This document shows positions 8,247-17,459 of a DNA stretch of 64,000 nucleotides, in pieces. Source of the stretch: Chthoniobacteraceae bacterium (GTDB lineage: Bacteria > Verrucomicrobiota > Verrucomicrobiia > Chthoniobacterales > Chthoniobacteraceae). Position numbers and translations under genes: made by a program. The stretch lies in NCBI GenBank assembly GCA_947471505.1, contig CANIWM010000008.1, forward strand, positions 56,603-120,602, written 5' to 3'. How positions within the stretch are numbered: position 1 is the stretch's first letter; the number at the start of each line of letters is the position of its first letter. The notes under the pieces are model-generated. The model saw only the letters and a list, made by a program, of their open reading frames with translations. It was not told the DNA's origin and ran no database searches.

Positions 8247-9602
8247 ATGAAACTCGCCCTCATTTCTCCCAAAGGCCCGCTCTATAGGCATCGCGGTGGC
8301 ATTTGGAAAAAGTCGCTGCGTTATCAGCCGCTCACGCTCACGACGCTGGCGGCGCTGATTCCGAAGGATGTCCCGTGCGACGTGCGGCTCATCGACGAAG
8401 GGATTGCGGACGTGCCGCTCGACTTGGAGGCGGACATGATCGGACTCACGGTCATCACGGGCACAGCGTCGCGGGCTTATGAATTGGCGGATCATTTTCG
8501 CGCACGCGGCATCACCGTGGTGCTCGGTGGGCCGCATGTGACGCTCATCCCCGAGGACGCCGAGCCGCACGCGGATGCCATCGTCGTCGGCTATGCGGAG
8601 GATACGTGGCCGGAATTGCTCCGCGATTTTGCCGCCGGCGAAATGAAGACGCGCTACACGCAAGCGCCTGGTCTCGAAATCGGCGGGCGGCCTTTTCCAC
8701 GGCGCGATTTGCTGCCGGCGTCGCACTTTCTCACGAGTAATGTTTTCGAAGCGACGCGGGGTTGCGTGCATAGCTGCGATTTCTGCGTGGTGCCGACGGC
8801 GTGGGGGCGGAAGCCGTTTCAAAAACCGGTCGGCGAAGTCATCGCAGACATCCGGCAGATGGGCGCAAAGAAGCTCATCTTCGTGGACCTGAATATCATC
8901 GCCCATCGCGGTTACGCGCTGGAACTTTTCACCGCGCTCGTGCCGCTGAAGCTGCAATGGTACGGTCTCGCCACGACCCTGCTGGCAAACGACGCCGAAC
9001 TGCTGGAACTCGCCGGCCGCAGCGGTTGCAAAGGCTTGCTGATGGGCCTGGAATCAATCTCCGCCATCAACCTCCGCCAGAATCACAAAGGGTTCAATTC
9101 CAACGTTGGCTACGCGCAAGTCGTCGAGCGACTCGACGCGCACGGCATCGCGCTGCAAGGCTGCTTCGTCTTCGGCCTCGATGACGATAAGCCGGGTGTC
9201 TTTATGAAAACGGCGGAGTTTGCCGTGGAGTCCGGCATCGACCTTCCGCGCTTCGCGGTGGTCACGCCATTTCCAAACACGCCGCTCTATTTACGACTCG
9301 AAGCGGAAGGCCGCATCCTCACAAAAAACTGGGAACTCTACGACGCGCAGCACGTCGTCTTTCAGCCAAAGCACATGTCCGTCGAGCAACTGCAAACGGG
9401 TATCGAGACCGCATGGAAACACGCCTACAGTTACCGCTCCATCATCCGCCGAATCCGCCGCTCACCTGCGCCGTGGCCCGTGCGCCTCGGCACGAATCTC
9501 GGCTACCGATTCTACGCGCACAACCTCAGCCGTTTTTACAACTGCGACTGGATCATCGGGCGTGCGCCATCGGTGCCGGTGCGGGAGGTCGCAGGGGTGT
9601 GA
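8247..9602 (+). CDS. B12-binding-type radical SAM protein (first copy)
   Basis: A 451-residue protein with an N-terminal Rossmann-like cobalamin-binding-type domain (about 1-150; VLGGPHVTLIPE at the end of a strand) and a radical SAM barrel. The 4Fe-4S cluster cysteines are C173, C177 and C180 (GCVHSCDFC). SAM-binding features such as GLESI follow, and a helical C-terminal extension starts near 370. I do not see the canonical DxHxxG base-off cobalamin motif, so it may bind B12 in another mode or not at all. It resembles the group containing hopanoid- and lipid-modifying enzymes, but substrate assignment would be guesswork. A paralogue with the same architecture lies at 12594. This copy follows Uma2 by 5 bp. 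Confidence 0.85.
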   Translation: MKLALISPKGPLYRHRGGIWKKSLRYQPLTLTTLAALIPKDVPCDVRLIDEGIADVPLDLEADMIGLTVITGTASRAYELADHFRARGITVVLGGPHVTLIPEDAEPHADAIVVGYAEDTWPELLRDFAAGEMKTRYTQAPGLEIGGRPFPRRDLLPASHFLTSNVFEATRGCVHSCDFCVVPTAWGRKPFQKPVGEVIADIRQMGAKKLIFVDLNIIAHRGYALELFTALVPLKLQWYGLATTLLANDAELLELAGRSGCKGLLMGLESISAINLRQNHKGFNSNVGYAQVVERLDAHGIALQGCFVFGLDDDKPGVFMKTAEFAVESGIDLPRFAVVTPFPNTPLYLRLEAEGRILTKNWELYDAQHVVFQPKHMSVEQLQTGIETAWKHAYSYRSIIRRIRRSPAPWPVRLGTNLGYRFYAHNLSRFYNCDWIIGRAPSVPVREVAGV

Positions 9603-9700
9603 AAGCCTTGGAGTTGACAGACGAGATCGCGAGACCTTTCCGCCTTCTCCCAACGGTGGAACCTATTTACTCCGTCGGGAGAAAGACCGTATTGTTGACT

Positions 9701-11788
9701 ATGTCCTTTTTAATGAAAATAAGTCGGCTTGGTGTGTGTCCGATTTTGGCGGCAATGGCAGGATGGGCGGATGATGAAATGCTGCCTTCGTTGCTTCCAT
9801 CCAAGCCGGAGCCGGCCATCGTGCAAACGCTTGGCGGCGGACCATTCTGTATTTCTGAGGAGGTCGCATTTAGCCGGTTGTCGGCAGACGCGACGGAGCT
9901 TTTTCTGGCGCACTTGAATGAGGCGCGCATTTCGGTTCTCGACGCACGAACAGGTCTTCCGAAGATGCAGATACCAATCTTCGGTCGTGGGTCTGATTTC
10001 TCCGCTGATGGACGCATGGTATCGGGGATTCATGAGAGCTTTGAAAACAGTAAGCTAAAACGCCCGTTCGGAGTTTGGAATTGGCCGGAACGCACGGCTC
10101 GATGGGTTCGCGAGGACTTGGGATTGCCCGACTTCTCTCGATTTTCGCCTGATGGAAAATTACTGGCTATCTCTGCAAACATCCCCGGCGTGCACGGGGG
10201 ACATCGCGTGCTCGTGCTCGATGCTAGTTCCGGGAAAGAAGTCTGGCACAAGGACATCCCGCTGCCCGTCGCCTCATTCAATATGGGCCTCGCTTGGTCG
10301 GGCAATGATTGGGTGATGGCGGGCTTTTCGAAAGTTGACGAAAACCGCGTTCGTATTTTTGACGCCGCCAGTGGACAGGATGTTGATGCGGACTCCGAAG
10401 TCCTAAAGAGCACGCCGCTGCAGCCACAGATCACCGCTTCTCTGCATACGCCGCTTACGGTGTTACACGATGAATTGAGCTTTGTCGTGGTGAGGAGGAC
10501 TGCCGAAAATCACCTCGAGTCGGTCTTTATCGGAGGTGCCGATAGCTACACCCCAGACGTAAGCATTCGGGATGTCGATATTTCTCCCGATGGCAAAACT
10601 TTGTTTGTCGCCACGGCGACCTATTGCCGTATTTACGATGTGGAAAAGCGAGCCCTCGTGCACACGCTTCGAGATGGCGCTAACACCGCACAGTTCTCCG
10701 TAGATGGTGAAACGATCATCATGAGTCGGCATGCCGCTGTCATTTTAGTCGCGACCAAAACTTGGGAGCGTCGCCTGCCTGCATCTCCTCCCGTTCACAG
10801 TCATTCGATTGACCAAACCCTGTTTTCACCAGATGGAAAACTGCTCGCTTCAAGCGATGGTGGAAAAATACTGATTTGGGATTGGGCCAAAGGGCGGATC
10901 ATCGCACGCATTCCAAGTCCCGATCCCGAGAGAGACCTCAGGGACATGGTGTTCCATCCGATGGACACATTGCTCATCGCGGGAGATGGCGCAGGAGTCT
11001 ATTGGTGGGACTACGCTCGCGCCCCCGCGAACGCGAGCGGTTTGCTTCGGGACGCAGGTGAGCCGCCGCACGCGCGAATCTCGCACCTCAAAAATCCGCC
11101 GAAGCCAGTCCGTTCGCACCGCCTTTCGTTTGACCGAACAGGCAAGTATCTCGCGAACATGACGAATGGGTTTGCCAATCTCGTCCACCTCAAGTCAGAC
11201 GTGAGAGAAGTCGCCGACCGTCTTGAGCGCTTGTCCCTCGGCGAATTTGACCGGTATGACCGGATACGAGAAGTCGCTCTATCGCCCGACGGACGAAAAA
11301 TCAGCATCGCCACAGAACATCAGCTCCGCAGCTTCAAACTCGACCCTCTGGAAGTAATCGGTGAATGGGAAATCAAAGGTTTCGGGAGAGACGGAAAAGT
11401 GTCCGCATTTTCGCCAGACGGAACCCTGTTTGCGGTGAACGCAAAAACCCACGGCACCGAAATCGTAATCCTCGAAACTGAGTCTGGCGCAGTGAAGTCC
11501 AGCCTCTCGATTGCAAGCGGCGAAGGATTGCTAAATGAAAAAATGACCGACTGGAAAGCGTGGTCAGCCGATGGCTCTTTGCTGGTATGCTCCGCTTACA
11601 ATCAATTGCAGGATTGGGCTGGGTTCTACGTTTGGGATATGAAAACCGGACGGAGCCTAGGCTCCAAACGAACCTCCTTTGGGCGGATCGCCACAATCAC
11701 CTTTTCGCCGGATGGCCGACATCTGGCGACAGCCGGTGCCAACGGCTCTATTCAGATCTGGGGTTTTGGGAAAATATTTACGCCGTAG
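9701..11788 (+). CDS. WD40-like beta-propeller protein, probably exported
   Basis: A 695-residue protein with repeated beta-propeller blades. Typical WD40-like signatures recur, for example FSPDGKLLASSDGG followed by ILIWDW near the middle, and FSPDGRHLATAGANGS followed by IQIWGF at the C-terminus. Degenerate FSPDG/FSADG units lie between. The N-terminus (MSFLMKISRLGVCPILAAMA) looks like a short signal peptide. The ATG at 9701 was chosen because an upstream extension would overlap the radical SAM gene and lose the signal peptide. No enzymatic domain is seen. Propellers of this type usually act as protein-interaction platforms, and its partner is unknown. Confidence 0.72.
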   Translation: MSFLMKISRLGVCPILAAMAGWADDEMLPSLLPSKPEPAIVQTLGGGPFCISEEVAFSRLSADATELFLAHLNEARISVLDARTGLPKMQIPIFGRGSDFSADGRMVSGIHESFENSKLKRPFGVWNWPERTARWVREDLGLPDFSRFSPDGKLLAISANIPGVHGGHRVLVLDASSGKEVWHKDIPLPVASFNMGLAWSGNDWVMAGFSKVDENRVRIFDAASGQDVDADSEVLKSTPLQPQITASLHTPLTVLHDELSFVVVRRTAENHLESVFIGGADSYTPDVSIRDVDISPDGKTLFVATATYCRIYDVEKRALVHTLRDGANTAQFSVDGETIIMSRHAAVILVATKTWERRLPASPPVHSHSIDQTLFSPDGKLLASSDGGKILIWDWAKGRIIARIPSPDPERDLRDMVFHPMDTLLIAGDGAGVYWWDYARAPANASGLLRDAGEPPHARISHLKNPPKPVRSHRLSFDRTGKYLANMTNGFANLVHLKSDVREVADRLERLSLGEFDRYDRIREVALSPDGRKISIATEHQLRSFKLDPLEVIGEWEIKGFGRDGKVSAFSPDGTLFAVNAKTHGTEIVILETESGAVKSSLSIASGEGLLNEKMTDWKAWSADGSLLVCSAYNQLQDWAGFYVWDMKTGRSLGSKRTSFGRIATITFSPDGRHLATAGANGSIQIWGFGKIFTP

Positions 11789-11900
11789 GTGCGTCGAGCG
11801 TTTTCCTTGGCGAGCGGCGGCGTTTGCGAAGCTTTGCCATCGCCCCCTGCAAACACTCGGTGTGATTGACGCTCTCGCTTGCCACGACTACCTTAGCGCT

Positions 11901-12173
11901 ATGAGCACCCGACAACTAACCGTCAGCGACTTCGCCGCGCACTGCGTGGACGAACTCAGCGTGATCGAGAAAGGCGATACCGTTGTGGAGTTGATTCGCG
12001 ATGGGAAAGTCATTGCGACGATCAACCCAACCCCGAAAAAGAACACGGGGACTTTAGCCGACTACATCGGCAGCGGAACCGGGACCGTGCGCTTCGCTCC
12101 CGGTGTGGACCCTGACGAGCCGGCATTCTCCCCAGAAGAATGGGAAGACTTCCCACGCGGCAAAAACGATTAG
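11901..12173 (+). CDS. antitoxin of a type II toxin-antitoxin pair (Phd/VapB-like)
   Basis: A 90-residue protein whose N-terminal half (RQLTVSDFAAHCVDELSVIE, then VVELIRDGKVIATINP) matches the compact beta-alpha DNA-binding fold of Phd/YefM-like antitoxins. The acidic, proline-rich C-terminal tail (DPDEPAFSPEEWEDF) is typical of the toxin-wrapping part. The ATG at 11901 was chosen over a longer frame that would overlap the WD40 gene. It lies 12 bp before a PIN-domain toxin. Such antitoxins normally repress their own promoter and neutralise the toxin. The call is by pattern and context. Confidence 0.75.
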   Translation: MSTRQLTVSDFAAHCVDELSVIEKGDTVVELIRDGKVIATINPTPKKNTGTLADYIGSGTGTVRFAPGVDPDEPAFSPEEWEDFPRGKND

Positions 12174-12185
12174 CCACTGAAGAGC

Positions 12186-12581
12186 GTGCCGTACCTTTTG
12201 GACACCAACGCTTGGCTTTGGCTATTTTCAGAGCCAGAGCGGATTCGATCCACTACACGGGATATTCTTACTCAGGAAGAGAAGGTGTCTCTTTCGCCGA
12301 TGAGCATCATCGAGGTCGCGCAAAAGGTAGCCAAGGGCCGTCTTGAATTACTGCCAACGGTCACACAATGGGTTCGCGATTCCATGCTTGCGGATCGCAT
12401 CACGCTAATCCCTATCTCGATCGAAATCGCACTTCGTTCGTACGAATGGCCCGCTGATTTCCATGGCGACCCGGCGGATCGAATCATCGCAGCGACCGCT
12501 GTAGTTCACGACCTTATCCTCGTCACGTCCGACGAGAAGCTGCTCGCGCGTTCTGACATGCAGACGCTTTCGACGCGCTGA
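12186..12581 (+). CDS. PIN-domain toxin (VapC-like ribonuclease)
   Basis: A 131-residue PIN-domain protein starting at GTG. The conserved acidic residues are visible in order: LLDTNAWLW (first Asp), SIIEVAQK (Glu), GDPADRIIAATA (third and fourth acidic positions) and LVTSDEKL at the end. This is the full VapC set for Mg2+-dependent RNA cleavage. It belongs to the subgroup with the LDTNAWLW opening, often paired with Phd-like antitoxins. It follows its antitoxin by 12 bp and ends 12 bp before the second radical SAM gene. The pair sits between the two radical SAM genes and may be a later insertion into an older gene group. Confidence 0.85.
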   Translation: MPYLLDTNAWLWLFSEPERIRSTTRDILTQEEKVSLSPMSIIEVAQKVAKGRLELLPTVTQWVRDSMLADRITLIPISIEIALRSYEWPADFHGDPADRIIAATAVVHDLILVTSDEKLLARSDMQTLSTR

Positions 12582-12593
12582 GTTCACGATCCC

Positions 12594-13952
12594 ATGAAAA
12601 TCACGATCATCCACCCGTGCATCGGCCGGCGGCGCGGGGATAAAGGATACATCCGTACGTGGCAGATGGAGCCGCTGCCCGCGGCGACTCTCGCGGGACT
12701 GACTCCGAAGGATGTGGAAGTGCGTTTTTACGACGACCGGATGGAGGTGATTCCATACGACGAAAAGACCGACCTCGTGGCGATGAGCGTGGAGACTTAC
12801 ACGGCGAAGCGCGCATACCAAATCGCCAGCGAATATCGGCGGCGCGGCGTGCCGGTGGTGATGGGCGGCTTTCATCCCAGCCTGTGCCCGGATGAAGTCG
12901 CGAAGTACGCCGATGCTGTGGTGACGGGCGAAGCGGAGGAACTCTGGCCGCGTGTCCTGGATGATGCGCGCCATGGCACGCTGGAGAAATTCTACCGCTC
13001 CACGAGCCGCCCGCCGCTTGTGGGTCTGCGACCGGACCGCTCGATTTTTCGCGGCAAGCGTTACCTGCCCATCGGTCTCGTGGAAGCGGGGCGCGGGTGC
13101 CATTTCAAGTGCGACTTCTGTGCGGTGCAGACGGTCTTTTCGCAAAGTCAGACTAGAAGGCCGGCGGATGAAATCATTGCCGAACTGACCGCGCTGAAGG
13201 GGACGAAAAAGTTGTTCTTTTTTGTCGATGACAACATCACGTCGAACCTTGCTCAGGCGAAGGAATTCTTCCGCGCACTCATCCCGCTCGGCATTCGATG
13301 GGTCGGTCAATCGAGCATCAACGCCGCGCACGACGAAGAGTTTCTGGAACTGATTGCGCTGAGCGGTTGTCAGGGCGTGCTCATTGGGTTCGAGAGCCTG
13401 AATGCCGCAAACCTCGCGGCGATGAACAAGACGTTCAACACCGCGCGCGGCGGTTTCACGAAGGCTCTGGCGAATCTGCGCAAACATCGCATCCGCATCT
13501 ACGGCACATTTGTCTTCGGCTACGACGGAGACACGGCGACGAGCTTTGATGAAACGGTTTCGTTTGCGCAGGAACACTCGATGTATATCGCGGCGTTCAA
13601 TCACCTCACGCCATTCCCCGGCACGCCGCTCTACCGCAGGCTCGCAGACGAGGGGCGACTGCTCTACGACGCGTGGTGGCTCGACGACCGCTACAGCTAC
13701 AACCGCATCCCGTTTCAGCCCGCCGGGATGACGCCCGAGGAACTTCAACGCGGATGTCTCGGTGCGCGAAAGCGTTTCTATTCTTGGAGCAGTATCGTAA
13801 AGCGCGGGTTCGATTCCGTGAATCGGGCAAACGGATTCATGTGGCGCAATTTTTACCTGATCAACGGAATGCACCGCGGCGATGTGAGCCTGCGCGATAC
13901 GTATCCGCTCGGAGATGAATCATGGACGGGATCGCTGCTCATGGCGCAGTGA
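12594..13952 (+). CDS. B12-binding-type radical SAM protein (second copy)
   Basis: A 452-residue protein with the same two-part layout as the copy at 8247: a Rossmann-like N-terminal domain (about 1-145; VVMGGFHPSLCPDE) and a radical SAM barrel with cluster cysteines C169, C173 and C176 (GCHFKCDFC). GFESL and FVFGYDGD motifs of the barrel are clear. The N-terminus (IIHPCIGRRRGDKGYIRTW) resembles radical SAM proteins of secondary metabolism and lipid tailoring. A DxHxxG cobalamin motif is not evident. It is the first gene of a tightly overlapping operon with a GNAT protein, a second GNAT-like protein and a GH3-type enzyme, and the next gene starts 31 bp before this one ends. Substrate unknown. 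Confidence 0.86.
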   Translation: MKITIIHPCIGRRRGDKGYIRTWQMEPLPAATLAGLTPKDVEVRFYDDRMEVIPYDEKTDLVAMSVETYTAKRAYQIASEYRRRGVPVVMGGFHPSLCPDEVAKYADAVVTGEAEELWPRVLDDARHGTLEKFYRSTSRPPLVGLRPDRSIFRGKRYLPIGLVEAGRGCHFKCDFCAVQTVFSQSQTRRPADEIIAELTALKGTKKLFFFVDDNITSNLAQAKEFFRALIPLGIRWVGQSSINAAHDEEFLELIALSGCQGVLIGFESLNAANLAAMNKTFNTARGGFTKALANLRKHRIRIYGTFVFGYDGDTATSFDETVSFAQEHSMYIAAFNHLTPFPGTPLYRRLADEGRLLYDAWWLDDRYSYNRIPFQPAGMTPEELQRGCLGARKRFYSWSSIVKRGFDSVNRANGFMWRNFYLINGMHRGDVSLRDTYPLGDESWTGSLLMAQ

Positions 13953-15010
13953 AGCCGCGCTTTCAAATCGCCACACCTGGCGATGACGCGGCGATTCGCC
14001 GGCTCCTTCGCGACAACCCGATGCGCGGCTCGGTAAGCGTGAGCTTTGAGCGAGAGCCCAGCTACTTTAATGGAGTGAATATCGCTGGCGGACGCGATCA
14101 AACCATCGTCGTGCGAGAGGGAGAGAAGCTGGTCTGTATGGGCCGCTGCATTCGCCGCGAAGCCTGGCTGAATGGCCGACCGTTCGATGTCGGATACATG
14201 GCGGAACTGCGGCTTGATGCAGCTGCGCGAGGGCGATTTGGAATCATCCGTGACGGCTTCCATTTCTTTCACGAACAGGAACGGAGCAGCCCGGCGGATT
14301 TCTATTTTACCAGCATCGCGGCGGACAACGAACGCGCCCGGCGTTTGCTGGAAAGTGGCGCGCGCGGACTGCCGCAGTATTCGTTTCTCGGCGAACTCGA
14401 TACGCTGCTCATCGCAGTGCCACGCAGTCTGCCGAAGACTACTCCGCGCATCGAGCGGATGAAAGACGAGCATATCGAGGAGGTTTTGATTCTGCTTTCG
14501 AAACACGGACAAAAGTTCTCGCTGGCAACTCGCTGGACGAGGGCCCGGCTGCAATCGCTGTCCAGCCATGGTGTCTCTGATTTGTTCGTGATGAAAGAAG
14601 GAGGCGAGATTGTTGCGTGTGGCGGTCTGTGGGACCAGCGGAGTTTTCGGCAGACGGTGATTTGCGGGTATTCGCGAGCGCTCAATCTTGCCCGGCCCAT
14701 TATTAATTGGGCTGGTCGCTTGTTCGGTGGAGTTCAACTGCCCCCTGTGGGTGCGACGCTGCCGCAGGTCTTTCTCTCTCCGTTCATGGTTGGCCGCTCG
14801 CTCCCAGAGTTTATTGCCGAACTGTTCCGATATGCAGCGGGAGCGGAGTTTATCACGGTCGCCCTTCCACGTTGGCATGAAGCAACCTCCGCCATTCGCC
14901 GCTCATTCACGACACGGACATGGCGCTCGCGTCTGTATCGTGTGAGCTGGCCGGGAGACAATCCACTTGAACTCAACGGTGCGGTCCTGGCCGACGTCGC
15001 CCTTCTATGA
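13922..15010 (+). CDS. GNAT-like N-acyltransferase
   Basis: A 362-residue protein that looks like a long GNAT-superfamily acyltransferase. The N-terminal part carries a conserved alternation of strand and helix (VVREGEKLVCMGRC, YMAELRLDAAARGRFGIIRDG), a typical acetyl-CoA-binding neighbourhood with R/G-rich turn. A second GNAT-like half (FVMKEGGEIVACGGLWDQ) follows around residue 220, so it may be a double-GNAT protein. The start overlaps the radical SAM gene by 31 bp and the stop overlaps the next start by 4 bp (ATGA), implying coupled translation. It could transfer an acyl group to an amine made by the neighbouring enzymes, which is inference only. Confidence 0.65.
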   Translation: MDGIAAHGAVKPRFQIATPGDDAAIRRLLRDNPMRGSVSVSFEREPSYFNGVNIAGGRDQTIVVREGEKLVCMGRCIRREAWLNGRPFDVGYMAELRLDAAARGRFGIIRDGFHFFHEQERSSPADFYFTSIAADNERARRLLESGARGLPQYSFLGELDTLLIAVPRSLPKTTPRIERMKDEHIEEVLILLSKHGQKFSLATRWTRARLQSLSSHGVSDLFVMKEGGEIVACGGLWDQRSFRQTVICGYSRALNLARPIINWAGRLFGGVQLPPVGATLPQVFLSPFMVGRSLPEFIAELFRYAAGAEFITVALPRWHEATSAIRRSFTTRTWRSRLYRVSWPGDNPLELNGAVLADVALL

Positions 15011-15702
15011 GTACCACTGGATTGATCGCCCGCGAAGCTCTGAGCGAAAAGCAGCAGGATGAAATGTTCGCGCTGCTCGCGGCACATTTCGAGGGAGTGA
15101 CGCGTCCGCAGTTTGATCGCGACCTCGCGGAGAAGAACTGGGTGATCGAGATTCGGCGGGACGGGCGGTTGCTCGGCTTCTCCACGCTGTTGGTCTGCGA
15201 GCGCGGATTCGAGGGCGAGCCGATCACCGCCATCTTTTCGGGCGACACGATTGTGGCGCCCGAGGCTTGGAATTCTCCCGCGCTCGCCCGCACTTGGATC
15301 GCCGCTGTGAATTCGCTCCGTGCGTCCGCGCCGGAGCGGCGGTGCTACTGGTTGCTCCTCACATCAGGATTTCGGACATACCGTTTCCTGCCGGTCTTCT
15401 GGCGCGAGTTTTATCCACGCTTCGATGCGGCGACGCCGCCGGTGTTTCAGCGCATCGCCGACTCGCTCGCATCCTCGCAGTATGGAGAGCAATACGGTGC
15501 CGACGGGATTGTCCGGTTCAACTCCCCGCAGCGACTGCGGGCTGCGCTCGCGGAGTCGCCGGATGGGCGTGCAAGCAATGCCCACATCGCGTTCTTTCTG
15601 GAGCGCAACAGCGGTCATGCAAACGGCGACGAGCTTGTGTGCATCACCGAAATCGCGGAATCGAATCTGACTGCGGCGGGTCGCCGAATGATTTCGCAAT
15701 GA
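15007..15702 (+). CDS. uncharacterised protein, possibly GNAT-like
   Basis: A 231-residue soluble protein I cannot name with certainty. The pattern of strand/helix segments (VIEIRRDGRLLGFSTLLV, then an acidic turn, then ARTWIAAVNSLRA) resembles the GNAT core, and it sits directly after a GNAT-like gene, so it may be a divergent relative. No signal peptide or membrane helix is seen. It overlaps the upstream gene and the downstream GH3-type gene by 4 bp each, so it is very probably part of the same pathway. It has no recognisable catalytic motif by eye. Confidence 0.6.
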   Translation: MSTTGLIAREALSEKQQDEMFALLAAHFEGVTRPQFDRDLAEKNWVIEIRRDGRLLGFSTLLVCERGFEGEPITAIFSGDTIVAPEAWNSPALARTWIAAVNSLRASAPERRCYWLLLTSGFRTYRFLPVFWREFYPRFDAATPPVFQRIADSLASSQYGEQYGADGIVRFNSPQRLRAALAESPDGRASNAHIAFFLERNSGHANGDELVCITEIAESNLTAAGRRMISQ

Positions 15703-17297
15703 TCGCCGCGATTGCCAATGCAGCATGGCTCGCGGCGAGTTCCCCGGCCTGGGCTCGTTTCCTACGGGCTTTGCGGAATCCACAAGCGGCGCAGCAGGAA
15801 GTGCTGTCGGCCATGATTGCTCGCAACGCGCTCTGCGCCTACGGAAGGGCGCATCGCTTCGACTCGATTTGCAACTACCAGCAGTTCCGTGAACGTGTGC
15901 CCATCGTTGAATACGAGACGCTGGAGCCGTGGGTTCATCGAGTCATGAAGGGTGAGCAGGGTGTCTTGACGACGGACTCGGTGACCCGGCTTGTGCCGAC
16001 CGGTGGTTCGTCCGGCGGGCGTAAACTCATCCCATACACGGCGTCGTTTCAGCGTCAGATGAATGCGGCGATTGGCCCGTGGATGTTCGATCTTGCCCGC
16101 GAGTATCCCGCGATTGTGGGCGGGTCGGCGTATTGGTCGATATCGCCATCACTTCCGGAAACGAGCGATCCATCAGCAGTGCCCATCGGGTTCGACGACG
16201 ACAGCTCGTATCTCGGCGGCGTCGCGCAGAAGCTGGCAGAGGCCACGTTTGCTGTGCCCAACGCATTGCGGTTGGTCCGGGATGTGGAGACCTCGCGCTA
16301 TCTGACGTTGCTCTTCCTGCTTCGCCAACGCGGGCTGCGGCTGGTGTCCGTATGGCATCCGTCATTCCTTGCGCTGATGCTCGATGCGTTGTGCGCGTCG
16401 TGGGATGAACTTCTCGCTGATGTGAAAAACGGCGGATGCCGCCGGGCCGGTGGACTTCCTGCGAAAGTGAGGGCGTGCATTTCCGCCGAGCCGATGCGGC
16501 AGCGAGCGAGCGAACTGCGAAGCCTTGCGCCGTCCGACATCCACGGCATTTGGCCGCGGTTGAAAGTCGTGAGTTGCTGGGGTGATGCGCAGTCCGCGCT
16601 TCCTCAGGCGGAACTGCGGAAGCGACTGCCCGGCATCTCGATTCAGAATAAGGGACTGCTCGCGACCGAGGCGGTCGTTTCCATTCCATTCCACGGACGT
16701 CATCCGCTGGCGATTCGTTCGCACTTTTTCGAGTTCGAGAATTCGCGCGGTGATGTTCTGCTCGCGCATGAACTCTGCGAGGCCGAGCAATACAGCGTTA
16801 TCGTCACCACGGGCGGCGGGCTTTGGCGTTACCGGCTCGGGGACATTGTCGAGGTGGACGGATTTGTCGGACGCACGCCGTCGATTCGTTTTTTAGGGCG
16901 CGGTGGGAGCACGAGCGATTTGTGCGGCGAGAAACTGACGGAGGTTTTCGTGACGCGAGCCATTGCGGAGGCTTGCGAGGGGTGTTCGTTTGCGCCGTCG
17001 TTTGCGTTGCTTGCGCCGGAGCGCTGCGCTAGCGGGCCATCGCATTATACGCTGTTTTGCGATGGCCGTTTTCCTGAGTCATTCGCGCGTGTGCTTGATG
17101 ACTGGCTGCGGAAAAACCCGCACTACGCGCTATGCCGGGATCTCGGGCAGCTCGCTCCATTGCAGTGCTGCTCTGTCCAGACTGGGTCCTATTTCCGGGT
17201 GGGAATCGAGGCAGGCCAGCGAATCGGCGACATCAAGCCCAGAGCGCTATCGCCCCGGACTGATTTACGGACCGCCGTGTTCGCCGATGCGGGATGA
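15699..17297 (+). CDS. GH3-family adenylate-forming acyl-amido synthetase-like protein
   Basis: A 532-residue protein of the GH3 (auxin-responsive promoter) family, part of the ANL-like adenylating superfamily. The ATP-binding P-loop-like motif is PTGGSSGGRKLIP at about residues 100-112. Other GH3 landmarks are YWSISPS, the Gly/Trp-rich VTTGGGLWRYRLGD near residue 370, and FLGRGGSTSDLCGEKLTE, which resembles the second ATP motif. Known members in plants and some bacteria join an acid (as an adenylate) to an amino acid or amine. The ATG at 15699 was chosen for its ATGA overlap with the previous gene; a longer upstream frame would run through that gene. It is the last gene of the operon. The acid and amine partners are unknown. 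Confidence 0.83.
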   Translation: MIAAIANAAWLAASSPAWARFLRALRNPQAAQQEVLSAMIARNALCAYGRAHRFDSICNYQQFRERVPIVEYETLEPWVHRVMKGEQGVLTTDSVTRLVPTGGSSGGRKLIPYTASFQRQMNAAIGPWMFDLAREYPAIVGGSAYWSISPSLPETSDPSAVPIGFDDDSSYLGGVAQKLAEATFAVPNALRLVRDVETSRYLTLLFLLRQRGLRLVSVWHPSFLALMLDALCASWDELLADVKNGGCRRAGGLPAKVRACISAEPMRQRASELRSLAPSDIHGIWPRLKVVSCWGDAQSALPQAELRKRLPGISIQNKGLLATEAVVSIPFHGRHPLAIRSHFFEFENSRGDVLLAHELCEAEQYSVIVTTGGGLWRYRLGDIVEVDGFVGRTPSIRFLGRGGSTSDLCGEKLTEVFVTRAIAEACEGCSFAPSFALLAPERCASGPSHYTLFCDGRFPESFARVLDDWLRKNPHYALCRDLGQLAPLQCCSVQTGSYFRVGIEAGQRIGDIKPRALSPRTDLRTAVFADAG

Positions 17298-17459
17298 TTT
17301 CGGGGGCTAGGCGACGAGTAGGCGGATTCCCGTATTTTCACAGAGCCACCACTCCGAAAGCCGCGCATCTACGCTCGACCTCCGGTGTGAGAATTCCGCG
17401 GAATCGTGTGGTTTTTGTCGGAAAAGCGGGCGCGTCCGGTATGTCCTCCACTCAACACT

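Noticed and set aside
12405..13874. 489-residue minus-strand frame over the second radical SAM gene
   Set aside because: Antisense artefact of GC-rich DNA; Arg/His-rich with no domain, and the plus strand has clear radical SAM motifs.
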